A stretch of DNA of 64,000 nt from Ipomoea triloba. Lineage: Eukaryota; Streptophyta; Magnoliopsida; Solanales; Convolvulaceae. The translations under genes and the position numbers were made by a program. The notes under the pieces were generated by a model that ran no database searches, was not told where the DNA came from, and was given only the letters and a program-made list of their open reading frames with translations. Below are positions 62,193 through 64,000 of the stretch, piece by piece (position 1 is the first letter of the stretch; each line of letters starts with the position of its first letter). The DNA is taken from assembly GCF_003576645.1 (NCBI RefSeq), contig NC_044924.1:1491339-1555338 (forward strand). The letters run 5' to 3'.

Positions 62193-64000
62193 ATGTCGTG
62201 GTTCCTTCCTATAGCAGACGCCATGGCTTCACTCAACCAAAAAGTCAATCTCATCGGCGTCGTCACCGAGAGTGGCATTCAAAGGAAGTCTAAAGGAACT
62301 GGTAAAAACCATACTGAAAACTCCGTTTCTCCATACTCAGTATAATCTATGCGCGCTGGTTGAATTAAATTTTCCTTTTAACTTTTTGGTGGTCTATACG
62401 TAGATTATTATGTTTCGATCAGAATCGTTGACGAATCGCGGCCGACTCCTGCGCTTCCAGTTAATTTTTTCACGGAGACAATGGACAAGCTGCCTCAAGG
62501 GATAACAGAGGGAGACATCATTGTGCTATCTAAAGTTATGGTAATATGATCTCACAAAGTTTTCAAAATTTGTTTTAATAGTTATTTGTTGCAAAATAAA
62601 TGTTGAAAGTGAAGCCTTCTCGCGTTTCTAATTTTTCTGAGTAATATAACATCTTTGTCCAGTCCTGCTCTCAAGCTTTTTGGAAGTGCTAGTGTTTCAT
62701 ACCTGAGGTGCAAGAACTGTTATAGGTTCTTATGAACATATTTGATTTTGGTTTTATGGTGTTTATGGCGCTTCATGCTAGTTTTACTGACCTGACCAGT
62801 GGATAAATGTAGTTAGATCAGCTAACCATACTAAATAGGTGGAACAATTACATTTAGGCTTTTTATAGTCTTTCAATATTTCAAAAAGTGGTTATTAGCA
62901 ATCAAAACATATCTTGTGCAGATGAGAATTCATGGACCTGATGTTTATGCTTGTTTCAACAAGAAGTTCTCATCGTTTGCTTTATATGAAGGAAAAAACA
63001 GTACAAGCTTTGAGCCTTACCAATGTTCTGATAAATTTTGTCCAATAGAGCAAGTTAATAAGAAAATTATATTGGACCTGCGAAAGTGGTTGCTGGCTGG
63101 TCACCAAATTGATGCTGGTACAAACTTGACAACTTGCTGAGAGTAATTGAGTTTATAGCCTGGCTTTCCGTGTACCCCTCTACTGATGATCTTTTTCCTT
63201 GATAGGGTTAACTGACTTACTACAACTGAAAGAGTTGAAGGAAGGTGTCGACTTCAGTTTGGTTTGTAAGGTGCTCATTTATAATCCAGTCCACTTTAAT
63301 CCATTGCATATTTCTTAAGAATTATCCAACTTCTGCTGCATCTCTTACTCAAAATTGCCATTATGATAATGTGGTATTATTTATGCTCTTCAATGCAAGG
63401 TTCTTCATGTGTGTGAAACTGAAGGAGACCAGTGGATGCTCTTCGTGTGGGATGGTACTGACACTCCCCCAGTTGCAATAAAATCCAAGTAATCTTCGTG
63501 GTTTTATTTTTCTGTTTATTTCTGACACTCCCCCAGTTCCACCCTTATTTGTGCGGATCTGGTAATTTGGATAGATAAAATCTACTTTTAATTTGAAATC
63601 ACTTTTTGTTGAGAACATTTTTTTACTTCTTTTATTTTGTATTTATTAATTTACAGCCTAGAAGATGAAAAGGAAAATCCGCTTCCTTTACAGTTGGAAC
63701 CTATTCCTTTATCAAGAGATGTTTTATGTACCTTCCCACCTGTTGGAACTGTTTTAAGAGTGACTGTTGATTCTGGTGATATAAAGCTTGGCCTCAACTG
63801 CATTAAAATGGGTCGATGGGTGAAGCTCATAGGCTTGAAATGTGAAGTTCGCTCATCACTGTGGTGTGCTGTTCTAAAGTCATTTACAAAATTGTGTTAC
63901 TTGTCTGATGACAATGACCTCGTATTGAAGCACGAAAGGTTTTGTTGCTTGAATTCAGCACTTTGTTACCTTTAATGAAGTTTAAGATGGTTTGAGACTA
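62193..64000 (+). CDS. POT1: Protection of telomeres 1 (POT1), 5' part, runs off right edge
   Basis: Six in-phase exons are visible: 62193-62301, 62404-62540, 62922-63117, 63206-63270, 63400-63488 and 63657-63938; the gene continues beyond 64000. The start is MSWFLPIADAMASLNQKVNL. The first OB fold (Telo_bind) is recognised by NLIGVVTESGIQRKSKGTDY, ITEGDIIVLSKVMMRIHGPD, VYACFNKKFSSFALYEGKN and LRKWLLAGHQIDAG. The second OB fold begins with PPVGTVLRVTVD and MGRWVKLIGLKCEV. Plant POT1 proteins act at telomeres, in Arabidopsis mainly with telomerase and the CST complex. The in-frame Met at 62223 is a second possible start. No sign of inactivation. Confidence 0.93.

Overview
The window is nuclear DNA of a flowering plant, almost certainly a eudicot. 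It has spliced genes with short GT-AG introns, AT-rich intergenic DNA full of MITEs, SINEs and LINE/LTR scraps, and plant-only families (LBD, QWRF, ZAT10-type zinc finger, vacuolar sorting receptor). An asterid origin is my impression from element style only. Exon joins were worked out by hand from splice sites, reading phase and family memory.

Layout. 1-1739 (-): 5' part of a gene that may encode a RING-type E3 ligase. 3188-3770 (-): two-exon LEA-like gene. 3771-7532: repeats and a LINE fragment. 7533-11406 (+): 803-aa protein with repeated LDKxLVK modules and one GC-AG intron. 11851-12481 (-) and 12770-13705 (+): a ZnF-UBP gene and ribosomal protein S29 diverging from a 288-bp shared promoter. 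13706-18850: intergenic, with a nuclear copy of mitochondrial 26S rRNA. 19137-22214 (+): QWRF-family microtubule protein. 24088-24846 (-): class II LBD factor. 24847-35895: gene-poor, with a perfect-TSD SINE and a 2418-bp tandem duplication. 35896-36687 (-): intronless ZAT10-like C2H2 factor. 36688-42644: gene-poor, nested MITEs. 42645-46147 (-): ZFPL1 homologue, 9 exons. 47409-51757 (-): vacuolar sorting receptor, 12 exons, with a LINE and a decayed duplicate exon in intron 6. 53597-53670 (-): tRNA-Asn. 55667-60628 (+): three tandem paralogues for small MEGLIPYLL proteins. 62193 to the right edge (+): POT1, partial.

The genes are mostly unrelated housekeeping and regulatory loci and do not form a pathway. 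The exceptions are the divergent ZnF-UBP/RPS29 pair, which shares a promoter with site II and telo-box motifs, and the small-protein trio, a local duplication whose history can be read from mobile elements. One paralogue carries a MITE whose empty site survives in the second. The second lacks a W-box promoter module kept by the first and third.

Most notable observations: the VSR intron-6 exon duplication with LINE; a MITE family with 9-bp target duplications (three copies here); the trio with its MITE empty site and W-box module; the 2418-bp near-identical tandem repeat with an N at its junction, which may be an assembly artefact; and the nuclear mitochondrial rRNA insert.
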